Source of the DNA: Candidatus Poribacteria bacterium
GTDB lineage: Bacteria; Poribacteria; WGA-4E; WGA-3G
NCBI GenBank assembly: GCA_007571305.1
Contig: RKRR01000140.1
Span: 25,476 to 89,475 of the forward strand
Reading direction: 5' to 3'
Length of the DNA stretch: 64,000 nt
How positions within the stretch are numbered: position 1 is the first letter of the stretch; every line of letters begins with the position of its first letter. The position numbers and the translations under genes were made by a program. Under the pieces are notes generated by a model that saw only the letters and a program-made list of their open reading frames with translations, searched no databases and was not told the origin of the DNA. This document shows, piece after piece, positions 8,917 through 16,336 of this stretch.

Positions 8917-9626
8917 CACAAGCCCTTATCTTTCTCAACGGCTACTACGACACACGGTATCTCGATTTTTACCGTCAAGAGATTGAGAGCGCAGTGAAAA
9001 AGAGTTCCCTACTTATCTGTGCAGATGGAGGTATCCGCATATTTGACGAACTCCATCGACACTTGGACATTTCTCTCATACCGGATGTCCTCATCGGCGA
9101 TATGGATTCGGTAGATGAAAGGACAACCAACGCGAAACAGGTCGTTCAGGAATGGGTAGGAAAAACGGACAAAGATTATACGGATGGGCAACTCGCCGTA
9201 GATTACGCGATGAAACAGTCCGACTGCCGACACATCATCCTCTACGGTGGTTTATCGCGACCAGAAGAATATGAAACCGACCAGTTTCTTGGCAATCTCA
9301 AATTGATGCGCTTTGGACATTACCTGATGTCTACAGACGAACCTTATACTGTCGAAATGCGGGATCCGAGACAAACAATCCACTACGTGCTATCAGCAGT
9401 GCGTTTAACTCGAAAAAGTAACGGACTGCAACGTGTCTCTCTCATCTCGGAATCATCCAACGTCATCGTCGAAAAAAGTGAGAATCTACGTTGGGACTTG
9501 GCATCGCTACACATCCACCCCGATTTAACAAACGCACTCCGCAACGAATTCGTGGAAGATGCGGAGTCGGCAATCATCCAATTGACTGGCGGTTCGGCCC
9601 CGGTCTACGTGATTCATAACTGGTAA
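8913..9626 (+). CDS. Thiamine pyrophosphokinase-like protein
   Basis: A 237-residue protein with the catalytic-domain signature of thiamine pyrophosphokinase: ICADGG, LIGDMDSV and KTDKDYTDGQLAVDYA, which bind Mg-ATP and thiamine. The C-terminal part has the expected beta-rich second domain. It starts within the stop of the DUF2156 gene (ATGA) and its last 13 bp overlap the convergent threonine dehydratase gene. Likely role: thiamine to thiamine diphosphate in the cytosol. The second domain is not strongly conserved, so the gene symbol is left open. Confidence 0.8.
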   Translation: MTQALIFLNGYYDTRYLDFYRQEIESAVKKSSLLICADGGIRIFDELHRHLDISLIPDVLIGDMDSVDERTTNAKQVVQEWVGKTDKDYTDGQLAVDYAMKQSDCRHIILYGGLSRPEEYETDQFLGNLKLMRFGHYLMSTDEPYTVEMRDPRQTIHYVLSAVRLTRKSNGLQRVSLISESSNVIVEKSENLRWDLASLHIHPDLTNALRNEFVEDAESAIIQLTGGSAPVYVIHNW

Positions 9627-10579
9627 GTCAACACTTTCTCAAGCGTTTTCGTATCCAGATTCGCACCGCTCATCACCATTACCACGCGCTTCCCCGCCAG
9701 TGCATCCGTGAGTTTATGTGCTGCCGCTATCGGAGATGCCCCTGCCCCTTCCGCCAGGTTGTGTGTCCATCGCAATGCCAAACGGATGCCTTCTTCAAGT
9801 TCCGTTTCACTGAGTAATACAATGTCGTGAATGCCTTTGTTGATGATGGATAAGGGCAACGGAAACGGTGCACGGGTCGCAAGTCCATCAGCAATGGTAT
9901 CGCAAGAATTGGTTTCTACACGCTGCCCGGACTTCCACGAATGATAGATAGCCGGTGCATTTTCCGCTTGCACTCCGATGACCTTGACATCGGGGTTGAT
10001 CGCTTTGGAAACTGTGATAGCACCACAGCTACCGCTCCCACCGCCGATAGGCACAATGATTGCATCCACATCTGGGAGACTTTCGAAAATCTCAAGTGAA
10101 TAGGTACCCACACCGTGGAAGAGTGCAGGCTCCATGCACGGATGAACATAGTAAAGTCCGCGCTCCGCTTGGAGTGTTTCACACAGCTCAAGTGCTTCGT
10201 CAAAATCGGAACCGTGTTCGATCAGTTCGGCACCATACGCCCGCATAGCACAATTCTTTTCGGGATTATTCCCGTGTGGCACAACGACCGTAGCCCTAAC
10301 ACCGAATTGCCGAGCCGCGTAAGCGATTGATTGTCCATGGTTTCCGCGTGTCGCTGTAAGAACACCTTTTTCACGTTGTGCTTGCGGAAGGTGGTGCATG
10401 AAGTTTATACCGCCACGCACTTTAAAACTCCCTGTCGGATGATGATTTTCGTGCTTGATGTATGCCTGAAATCCGAGTCGCTCGGACAATTCTGGATAAT
10501 GAATCAGGGGTGTAGGTTTTAAATATTGTGTTACGACGCGTCGCGCCGCAATAATTTTCTGAAGGGTAATAGTTTCCAT
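9614..10579 (-). CDS. Threonine/serine dehydratase-like PLP enzyme
   Basis: A 321-residue fold-type-II PLP enzyme. The cofactor lysine is K53 in GSFKVRGG, the phosphate-binding glycine loop is VPIGGGSGSCG, and the N-terminal TPLIHYPELSERLG is typical. There is no C-terminal ACT-like regulatory domain, so it resembles the catabolic, non-allosteric threonine ammonia-lyase or serine racemase branch rather than biosynthetic IlvA. It converges with the thiamine pyrophosphokinase-like gene and overlaps it by 13 bp. Confidence 0.88.
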   Translation of the reverse strand: METITLQKIIAARRVVTQYLKPTPLIHYPELSERLGFQAYIKHENHHPTGSFKVRGGINFMHHLPQAQREKGVLTATRGNHGQSIAYAARQFGVRATVVVPHGNNPEKNCAMRAYGAELIEHGSDFDEALELCETLQAERGLYYVHPCMEPALFHGVGTYSLEIFESLPDVDAIIVPIGGGSGSCGAITVSKAINPDVKVIGVQAENAPAIYHSWKSGQRVETNSCDTIADGLATRAPFPLPLSIINKGIHDIVLLSETELEEGIRLALRWTHNLAEGAGASPIAAAHKLTDALAGKRVVMVMSGANLDTKTLEKVLTYQL

Positions 10580-10690
10580 TTTTTAACGCAATACGTAGTT
10601 TCGGGATTAAGAAAAAGTTATAAAAAGTGCCATGAACCCTTGATTTTATTGACTTTTTCGCTTGTTTAGTTCTTTGAAATATGCGATAAT
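10575..10690. repeat. Dispersed repeat D, copy 1
   Basis: The segment starting AACGCAATACGTAGTTTCGG resembles the last 107 bases of the window, which start AACGCAATAAGTAGTTTTGG. Both then share TTATRAAAAA, GAACCC/AAACCC and a TTGACTT...CTTGTTTxAG stretch. It lies just upstream of a transposase remnant, so it may be the end of an insertion sequence. Confidence 0.4.
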
Positions 10691-10822
10691 ATTAGCAGTT
10701 AAAACGGGAGGTTGTACCCTCCCTTTCATTCCAAAGCGGAGTTGCTTCGGAGATACTGCTGCCATTATACGCAAAATCGCAGAATTTTAGCAACCCCTTT
10801 TGAAAGACAAAGGCGTTTTTTG

Positions 10823-10921
10823 ATGGATCTTATAGAAGTCATGGAACATTTCCCTGACCAAGAGTCTTGCATAGCACATCTCGAATGTGTCAAATAGGCA
10901 GGAAAGCCCGTTTGTTCTCAC
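10823..10921 (+). pseudogene. Remnant of an IS1595/ISXO2-type transposase N terminus
   Basis: The frame from ATG 10823 reads MDLIEVMEHFPDQESCIAHL, which matches the usual start of IS1595-family transposases (M-x-L-I-x-L-M-x-x-F-x-x-E-x-x-C). It hits a stop at 10895-10897 and then continues in frame as AGKPVCSHC, the first zinc-ribbon CxxC, before a second stop. Nothing recognisable follows, so only about 35 codons survive. The rest of 10922-11090 shows no gene. Confidence 0.6.
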
Positions 10922-11094
10922 TGTTGATAGTGTGTGGAAAACTGACACCCCAAAGTTTATCTTCATTTGCTTTTGCGCCGATGATGTGTTATAATTGTAT
11001 ATAAATTTTTTGCGGATAGAAGCAACCTGTTTTCTGTCCTTGATGGAACTTATCCGTGCTGAACCTCAATTTGAACGCAAAGAGGGGCATTCAG

Positions 11095-11128
11095 TTCTTC
11101 TGTAAGAGGAAATTCCGATTCCCGACAC
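11095..11128. repeat. Short dispersed repeat E, copy 1
   Basis: GGGCATTCAGTTCTTCTGTA then a purine-rich stretch, CCGATTCCCGAC. A near copy lies at 42150-42191. Both lie some 60-90 nt upstream of a gene start. Confidence 0.5.
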
Positions 11129-11212
11129 ATCCTTGTAGGAGCGATTTCTACAAAAAATGTGTAGAAAACCGAGAACTAAATAGCCTCAGAACCTAAAAAG
11201 GAGCAGTTGACA

Positions 11213-11980
11213 ATGAGAGTAAAGGTCTATTATATCTGTGCTGTACTGCTGATGTTGAGTCTGTCAACACCCGCAGTCTTCGCACAAGACGCGCAAGCAG
11301 ACAAATTGCTTGGGTGGTGGCTATTTGATAGCGAAAAAGACGAAATTGGAAACTGGGATGACATAGATCTCCACGGTGCCGAGCTCAAAGGCGGTCAGCT
11401 GATTGTTGAGACTGGGAAATGGGCACACGCGCTTGAATACAGCGGACCCGATATCGAAGAGAAAACTTTGATGACATGGGTTGCTCTGGACAGCCTCGCC
11501 GCAACCAAAGGGTCAGCACTCACGTTAGATAAAGCGACAGAGGACCAGTTCAACGCTATTGTTTATGCGGAACGTCAACCGAGTCAATGGATGTCTGGAA
11601 GCAGTTGGTTCCACCGCACTGAGGACTTTCCGAAAGCTCACAATGAAAAGAAAGAAGGCGAAATGGTTTACTTAGCCTTCACTTACGAAGATAAGGGTGG
11701 AACTTACAAAATAACTGGTTACCGAAACGGCGAAAGCCTTGGTAGTTATGAGAAAGGCGAGATCAAAACTTGGCCCACAGGTGATGCCGAAGCAATTTGG
11801 GGGAAACGGCATACAAACGGGCTTGGTGGCCCTGGTGAGCTCAACGCACACATTGAAGAATCCCGGATTTACTCCGTTCCGTTGACTGAAGATGAAGTTA
11901 ACGAAATGGAAATCGGGACGCTCGACGTTGGACCACAAGGGAAGCTCGCGACGCAGTGGGCACAGCTTAAACGGAAATAG
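11213..11980 (+). CDS. Exported LamG/concanavalin-like protein with W-x-x-L-K tail
   Basis: A 255-residue secreted protein. Residues 1-25 form a signal peptide (hydrophobic core ICAVLLMLSLSTPAVFA, cleaved at AxA-QD). The rest has the pattern of a LamG/concanavalin-type jelly roll: LLGWWLFDSEKDEIG at the start, GKWAHALEYSG, and IEESRIYSVPLTEDEVNEM at the end. The last residues, GPQGKLATQWAQLKRK, match the tail seen in three other exported proteins of this window. The ATG at 11213 is preferred over the track TTG at 11207 because AAAAAGGAG lies 9 nt before it. A terminator hairpin follows. Confidence 0.75.
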   Translation: MRVKVYYICAVLLMLSLSTPAVFAQDAQADKLLGWWLFDSEKDEIGNWDDIDLHGAELKGGQLIVETGKWAHALEYSGPDIEEKTLMTWVALDSLAATKGSALTLDKATEDQFNAIVYAERQPSQWMSGSSWFHRTEDFPKAHNEKKEGEMVYLAFTYEDKGGTYKITGYRNGESLGSYEKGEIKTWPTGDAEAIWGKRHTNGLGGPGELNAHIEESRIYSVPLTEDEVNEMEIGTLDVGPQGKLATQWAQLKRK

Positions 11981-11990
11981 GTTCTTGATT

Positions 11991-12024
11991 ATAGGGCGAA
12001 ACTTAAATGAATTCGCCCTATTTT
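11991..12024 (+). terminator. Rho-independent-type terminator
   Basis: Perfect 10-bp stem ATAGGGCGAA / TTCGCCCTAT with an 11-nt loop, followed by TTT. It separates the two exported-protein genes on either side. Confidence 0.75.
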
Positions 12025-12063
12025 ACGTTGATTTAACGAAAATTGCTGACCGAGACAGACGTT

Positions 12064-12735
12064 ATGGAAAGTCGACTCGCACTTTTTTTGCTGTGCTTCG
12101 GTGTCTATATCGTTCCCTTTGTGGCGGCTGAAGAACAGGTTTGGACCTTTGACAACGATGCCTCCGATTGGACCCCCGCGAACGGTAGTTGGGAAGTCGA
12201 AGAAGGTATCTATAAACAAACAATGCGCTGGGGTGAAGCACAGAAAGCATTGGTTGACGGCGCAGAATGGGCAGATCACACACTGGAAGCAAAGGTCCGG
12301 GTTGATGACGGGCATTGGGGTGGTATCGTTTTTCGAGCACAAAATGAATTTGAGTACTATGTGTACCTCATCTGCCCAAAAGAAAACAAATCTGAGTTGT
12401 GGCGGCACAAGCGTAGCACCGCTTTTAAGGACGGGTTTGAAGCACGCGACGAAATCGAACACGACATTGAACCTATCGGTCTTACGATTACGCGCAACGA
12501 GTGGTTCACACTCCGCGTCGTCGTTGAAGGGAGTCGCATCGCAGTTGCTATTAACGATATAGAGCAGGGTGTCTTTATTGATGATACCTACACCGTTGGG
12601 AAAGTCGGTGTCTGGACGTGGGATACCCAAGCCAGTTTTGATGATGTCAGTGTGAACGGCTCCACGACAGCCTCTCTTACTGCAATTGAACCCAAGGGAA
12701 AACTTGCAGTATCGTGGGCAGCGTTAAAAAAATAA
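12064..12735 (+). CDS. Exported jelly-roll (DUF1080/LamG-like) protein with W-x-x-L-K tail
   Basis: A 223-residue protein with an N-terminal signal peptide (LALFLLCFGVYIVPFVAAEE). The body looks like the concanavalin-like fold of DUF1080 or glycoside-hydrolase-like laminin G domains: WTFDNDASDWTPANGSWEVEEGIY, a LEAKVRVDDGHWGGIVFRAQ strand pair, and GKVGVWTWDTQASFDDVSV. Such domains bind carbohydrate. It ends EPKGKLAVSWAALKK, the shared tail motif. The ATG at 12064 is chosen over the track TTG at 12043. Whether it has catalytic activity cannot be judged. Confidence 0.7.
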   Translation: MESRLALFLLCFGVYIVPFVAAEEQVWTFDNDASDWTPANGSWEVEEGIYKQTMRWGEAQKALVDGAEWADHTLEAKVRVDDGHWGGIVFRAQNEFEYYVYLICPKENKSELWRHKRSTAFKDGFEARDEIEHDIEPIGLTITRNEWFTLRVVVEGSRIAVAINDIEQGVFIDDTYTVGKVGVWTWDTQASFDDVSVNGSTTASLTAIEPKGKLAVSWAALKK

Positions 12736-12841
12736 AGTATCCCAAATTGCCAGTTATGTAGCATAGGAGACCGTTGGCCTCCTGTGCCATCAGAACATAT
12801 AACTTCGGAGTTCATACGGCCCTATAACGGAATCTACTACA
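12736..12841 (+). mobile_element. MITE family A, copy 1 (internally shortened)
   Basis: Contains GTAGCATAGGAGACCGTTGG...CTCCTGTGCCATC, ACATATAACTTCGGAGTTCA and a right end GGAATCTACTAC. The ACGAGTGTCCAAGTAATTA part found in longer copies is missing. It begins right at the stop of the preceding gene. The remaining sequence to 13067 is AT-rich with no gene. Confidence 0.65.
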
Positions 12842-13067
12842 AAATACGTATCTCTAAAATCAAATCAACGTTTCTAACACCAGTACATCATAATTATTTC
12901 TGCATTCGCAAAATATTACGTTTCTTAGCGAAATTATTTTTCGAGCGGGAAACCGCACAAGAAATACCGATAATTTATCTAACCCAATGTTCACACGGGT
13001 ATAACATTTTTTCCGAAAACTCTCATTATCTAAACGCGTTTTTCAGGCGCACATAGGAGGAATTTTC

Positions 13068-13535
13068 ATGGCAGATGTAGGGAGTGCTGCACCGAATTTC
13101 ACACTTACAGGTGCAGTTAACCAAGAAGATGTTGAAGTTTCATTGAGCGACTACACAGGCAAAAATTTGGTGGTTCTTTTCTATCCGCTCGCTTTTTCCC
13201 CAGTCTGTGCTGAACAGGTGCCAGATTTCAATGAAAGTTTGTCAGCGATTCAAGCGAAAGATGCTGAAGTCATCGCAATCAATCGCGATTCAACGTTTGC
13301 CCATAAGGCGTGGAGCGAGGTGCTCGGTGGAATTGATTTCCCACTCCTCGCAGATATGAATCTTGATGTCTCTAAGCAGTTCGGTATGGCAATCGAAGAT
13401 GTCGGCATTACCACGCGTGGGGTCTTCATCATTGATAAATCTGGGAGTATCGCCTTTAAACACGTCGAAGCGGCTCCACCCGACAATACACTGTCAGCTG
13501 AGCAGGTTCTGGGCGAACTGGACAAGTTGCAATAA
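13068..13535 (+). CDS. Peroxiredoxin (AhpC/TSA family)
   Basis: A 155-residue thiol peroxidase that reduces hydrogen peroxide and alkyl hydroperoxides. The peroxidatic cysteine is C47 in YPLAFSPVCAEQ, a variant of P-x-x-x-T-x-x-C in which Ser replaces Thr. No obvious resolving cysteine is present in the rest, so it is probably a one-Cys or AhpE-type enzyme needing an outside thiol. The start at 13068 has a strong AGGAGG 9 nt upstream. It stands alone between a MITE and a terminator hairpin. Confidence 0.92.
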   Translation: MADVGSAAPNFTLTGAVNQEDVEVSLSDYTGKNLVVLFYPLAFSPVCAEQVPDFNESLSAIQAKDAEVIAINRDSTFAHKAWSEVLGGIDFPLLADMNLDVSKQFGMAIEDVGITTRGVFIIDKSGSIAFKHVEAAPPDNTLSAEQVLGELDKLQ

Positions 13536-13586
13536 GTATTTCGGCGTACCCCGGACTGTCCGAATGGTCCGCGTGCCTCGACTACA

Positions 13587-13661
13587 GAAAAGCGGGTATC
13601 TGGCGAAACTTGCAAACCGTGATTCTCTACCGTGCCAACGCCCGCTTTTCGTTTTAATTTT
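13587..13661 (+). terminator. Terminator-like hairpin after the peroxiredoxin gene
   Basis: Ten-bp stem GAAAAGCGGG (13587) / CCCGCTTTTC (13641) with a long, 44-nt loop, followed by GTTTTAATTTT. Confidence 0.55.
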
Positions 13662-13668
13662 CACAGCA

Positions 13669-13697
13669 TTGACAACACTAAACGGATATGATACAAT
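13669..13697 (+). promoter_or_regulatory. Sigma-70-type promoter
   Basis: TTGACA at 13669, 17-bp spacer, TACAAT at 13692. It would drive the YWTD propeller pseudogene; a MITE A piece lies between promoter and gene. Confidence 0.6.
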
Positions 13698-13702
13698 ACG
13701 AT

Positions 13703-13766
13703 TATAGTAAAAACCGAAAATAAGTTCACACCTGTAGCATAGGAAACTGTCAGTCTCCTGTGCCCT
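13703..13766 (+). mobile_element. MITE family A, copy 2 (left half only)
   Basis: Begins TATAGTAAAAACCGAAAATA and includes CTGTAGCATAGGAAACTGTC then AGTCTCCTGTGCC; the right half is missing. It starts 5 bp after the -10 box, so the gene's leader is made of MITE sequence. Confidence 0.65.
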
Positions 13767-13893
13767 TTGCCCGAAAACGACAAGGAATACGCCAAATCTT
13801 TCGCAAAAATGAAGGAGTCTCGCCGAAAAGCGGTGTTCGTGTATCTGAAATCATAGAGGTGGCAAGTTGGGTTATACTTAAGAAGAAGTATCA

Positions 13894-14765
13894 ATGCGAA
13901 AATATTCAGGAAGGGTTATTATGCTGCTCCTTAGCTGCGTGGTCTCTTTTACCAGCTGCAGGCGAATGGAGCGAATGATGGATCCGGTTACGCTACCAAC
14001 AGAAGAGATCGTGAAGATTTATTACGGGGATATTGGCACATCTACAATCTATCGTGCCAATCCTGATGGATCATCCATCGAAACACTCATTCCAAATGCT
14101 CAGGCATGGGAAATGGCCTTAGACGTTGCCCAGGGTAAAATCTATTGGATAACATTGTGGGCGGCAGTATCAGCCGGGCAAATTTAGACGGTTCCAACGT
14201 CGAGGTCCTTGTTGAAAGCAGTGGCGAGGGAATAGGTTTGGACTTAAGCGCGCGCAAAATGTACTGGACTGGTGAAGGTCAAATCCGGCGCGCTAATTTA
14301 GATGGATCTGACGTTGAGACGCTCGTCCCAGGATTAAGCAAACCTGACAGTTTTGATCTTGATTTGGTAGGTAGCAAGATGTACTGGACAGATTCTATCG
14401 ACGGAACAATTCTACGGGCGAATTTGGACGGTTCCAACGTCGAGGTCCTTGTTACCGGATTGTCTCATCCCCAAGGGCTCAACGTAGACCGAACATCGGG
14501 CAAGATGTATTGGTGCACTTGGCCCCCTGATAATAAAATCCAACGGGCAAACCTCGATGGATCTGATATTGAAGACCTTATATTCGGGTCAGGTGGATTA
14601 GAGGGAGTTGCACTATCTTTTCCTATAGATGAGATGTACTGGACAGACTTTGAAGACGGGACAATCCGACGGGCAAGCTTAGACGGTTCAGATCCTGAAG
14701 AGATTGTCACTGGGTTATCCAACCCAATATCTATAACTTTGGATATTAGACCTATTATAAGGTGA
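13894..14765 (+). pseudogene. Lipoprotein with LDLR-type YWTD propeller, frameshifted and cut short by MITE B
   Basis: The first frame (13894-14187) has a lipoprotein signal (MLLLSCVVSFTSC) and one YWTD-like blade. It breaks at TATTGGATAACATT, where the family expects Y-W-T-D. The second frame (usable from about 14148 to 14765) continues with at least four more blades (KMYWTDSIDGTILRANLDGS and similar). A one-base, or four-base, loss explains the switch. The second frame ends in IRPIIR-stop, and that stop codon is supplied by the inverted repeat of MITE B, so the propeller is also truncated. A sequencing slip at the first break is possible, but the MITE truncation is independent of it. Confidence 0.75.
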
Positions 14766-14930
14766 GTTTGATAAATATTCAGGGTAGACACATTTTCCCT
14801 TAAAGTCTCTCTGATAACGGGAATTTAGGAATTATATCCCTAATAATTGCCCCTTTTTGAGTGAATCTATTGCTTTTTTGCTCAATTTGCGTCCGTTTTA
14901 GACCTCTAATATTTTTTTCAAATTGGCGTT
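14759..14930 (+). mobile_element. MITE family B, copy 1 (172 bp)
   Basis: Left end AAGGTGAGTTTGA and right end TCAAATTGGCGTT are imperfect 13-bp inverted repeats. The element is flanked by the 5-bp direct repeat ATTAT (14754-14758 and 14931-14935). The interior matches the copy at 44824-44996 along its length. No ORF inside, so it would be moved in trans. Confidence 0.85.
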
Positions 14931-14932
14931 AT

Positions 14933-15056
14933 TATAGTGAAATCTGAAATAAGTTCACACTTGTAGCATAGGATACCGTTGGTCTCCTGTGCTATCAGAT
15001 AACTTCACGGTTCACACGACGGTACGAGTGTATAAGTAATTACGAAATCTACTATA
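14933..15056 (+). mobile_element. MITE family A, copy 3 (124 bp, complete)
   Basis: Left end TATAGTGAAATCTG, right end GAAATCTACTATA. The central hairpin is GGATACCGTTGGTCTCC. Its left end overlaps the target duplication of MITE B copy 1, and its right end lies 2 nt before tRNA-Gly. Confidence 0.8.
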
Positions 15057-15058
15057 AT

Positions 15059-15130
15059 GCGGGTGTAGCTCAGCGGTAGAGCGTCAGCTTCCCAAGCTGA
15101 GGGTCGCGGGTTCAATTCCCGTCACCCGCT
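15059..15130 (+). tRNA. tRNA-Gly (anticodon CCC)
   Basis: Cloverleaf of 72 nt with acceptor GCGGGTG / CACCCGC and discriminator T. The anticodon stem-loop is TCAGC-TTCCCAA-GCTGA, giving anticodon CCC, and the T arm has GGTTCAATTCC. CCA is not encoded. The 5' end is almost in contact with a MITE A copy, so its promoter must be MITE-borne or further upstream. Confidence 0.93.
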
Positions 15131-15186
15131 TGTATATTTGCCCACTTAAGTATTTGACTTAAAATCGCCTAAAATTGAGGGAATCC

Positions 15187-16290
15187 ATGGCACGAAACCA
15201 ACGATTGACGAAAGAAGAAATCCAAGAAGATAAATTTATTGAAGGGCTTCTGAAAACCTACCAGTTCCTTAAAGAGAATCTGCGAACTATCGTCATTGTG
15301 GGGGGGATAGTGGTTATTGCTGTCGCAGGCTATGCGGCATATTATCAGAATCAGGAGAACCGTCGCGCCGAAGCAACTGTCGCGTTGCGCGAAGCCACCG
15401 AAGCCTACCGAACCGCCGAAGCGAGTCTTTTTGATGCGGAGAAATTAGCAGAAAGTGAAGAATCTCTTGCAACCGCACAGACGCAGCTTCAACAGGTCTT
15501 TGAGAAATATCCGAATACCGCTTTTGCTGACAAGGCACGGTATCAATACGCAAGTTCACTCTATTATCAGGGCAACTACGCAGAAGCCCGATCGCAATTC
15601 CAACAGATCATTGAAAACCATCAACCCGAAAATCAGATGTACAGTCTATACGCACAAAAGGCGATAGGCAACACTTACGAGCAGGAAGATAACTACGCGG
15701 AAGCCGTCACTGCCTATCAGGCGAACAGATTCCCACCCACGCCAGCACTCTCACCGGAGATTCGGAAGTTCGTTCTTGCCGAAGCCAAATTTAATCAGGC
15801 AATTGTTTATGAAAAGTTAGGGGACGTTGAAGCAGCTCGCGCCGCATATAAAGAAATCATGGATGAGTTCCGAACATCACTTGAAACAGGTATTGCCCAA
15901 AAAAGCCTTGAAGCGATTGACGAAGCAAAAGTAGTTATCACTGCCATCGGTGAAATATTGGATCTCTCAAATGCGGAGAAACTGGAAAACGAAAAGCACT
16001 ATTATGACGCTTATGTCGCGTATACCGACGCGATTCGTACCTATAAAGTCAGCAAAGACATTCACGGTGGGTTGTCCTCGGAACTCCGAAAGCAGATTGG
16101 AAGCTTTGAAAAAGAAGCGATGACCATCATAAATAACATTCAAAATGCCCGTCGTGCCGACCACGAAGGTAGAGAGAATTCAGCACTCTACAGTTACGAT
16201 CTGGTTGTTGATTTTGAAAAGCTGGGTTTAAGTCGCCGCCTCTATGAGAATGCACTGCTCCACTACAAACGTCTTGAATCTGCCCAATAA
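15187..16290 (+). CDS. Membrane-anchored TPR protein (YfgM/BamD-like)
   Basis: A 367-residue protein with one N-terminal membrane helix (TIVIVGGIVVIAVAGYAAYY, about 35-55) and a large domain of TPR-type helical pairs outside the membrane. Clear repeats include FEKYPNTAFADKARYQYASSLYYQGNYAEA and ALYSYDLVVDFEKLG. The topology, a short cytosolic N-terminus followed by periplasmic TPRs, resembles YfgM, which assists at the Sec translocon; other TPR adaptors are equally possible. The ATG at 15187 is chosen over TTG 15175 because TTGAGGGA lies just upstream. It follows the tRNA by 56 nt. Confidence 0.75.
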   Translation: MARNQRLTKEEIQEDKFIEGLLKTYQFLKENLRTIVIVGGIVVIAVAGYAAYYQNQENRRAEATVALREATEAYRTAEASLFDAEKLAESEESLATAQTQLQQVFEKYPNTAFADKARYQYASSLYYQGNYAEARSQFQQIIENHQPENQMYSLYAQKAIGNTYEQEDNYAEAVTAYQANRFPPTPALSPEIRKFVLAEAKFNQAIVYEKLGDVEAARAAYKEIMDEFRTSLETGIAQKSLEAIDEAKVVITAIGEILDLSNAEKLENEKHYYDAYVAYTDAIRTYKVSKDIHGGLSSELRKQIGSFEKEAMTIINNIQNARRADHEGRENSALYSYDLVVDFEKLGLSRRLYENALLHYKRLESAQ

Positions 16291-16336
16291 TTTGTAGGCT
16301 TACCAACATTTTTACTGTTATTAAGGAGCCGCAATA

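Noticed and set aside
10712-10822. Upstream part of the 61-residue ORF as an independent gene
   Set aside because: Only the part from 10823 resembles a transposase start; the preceding residues look like translated non-coding sequence.
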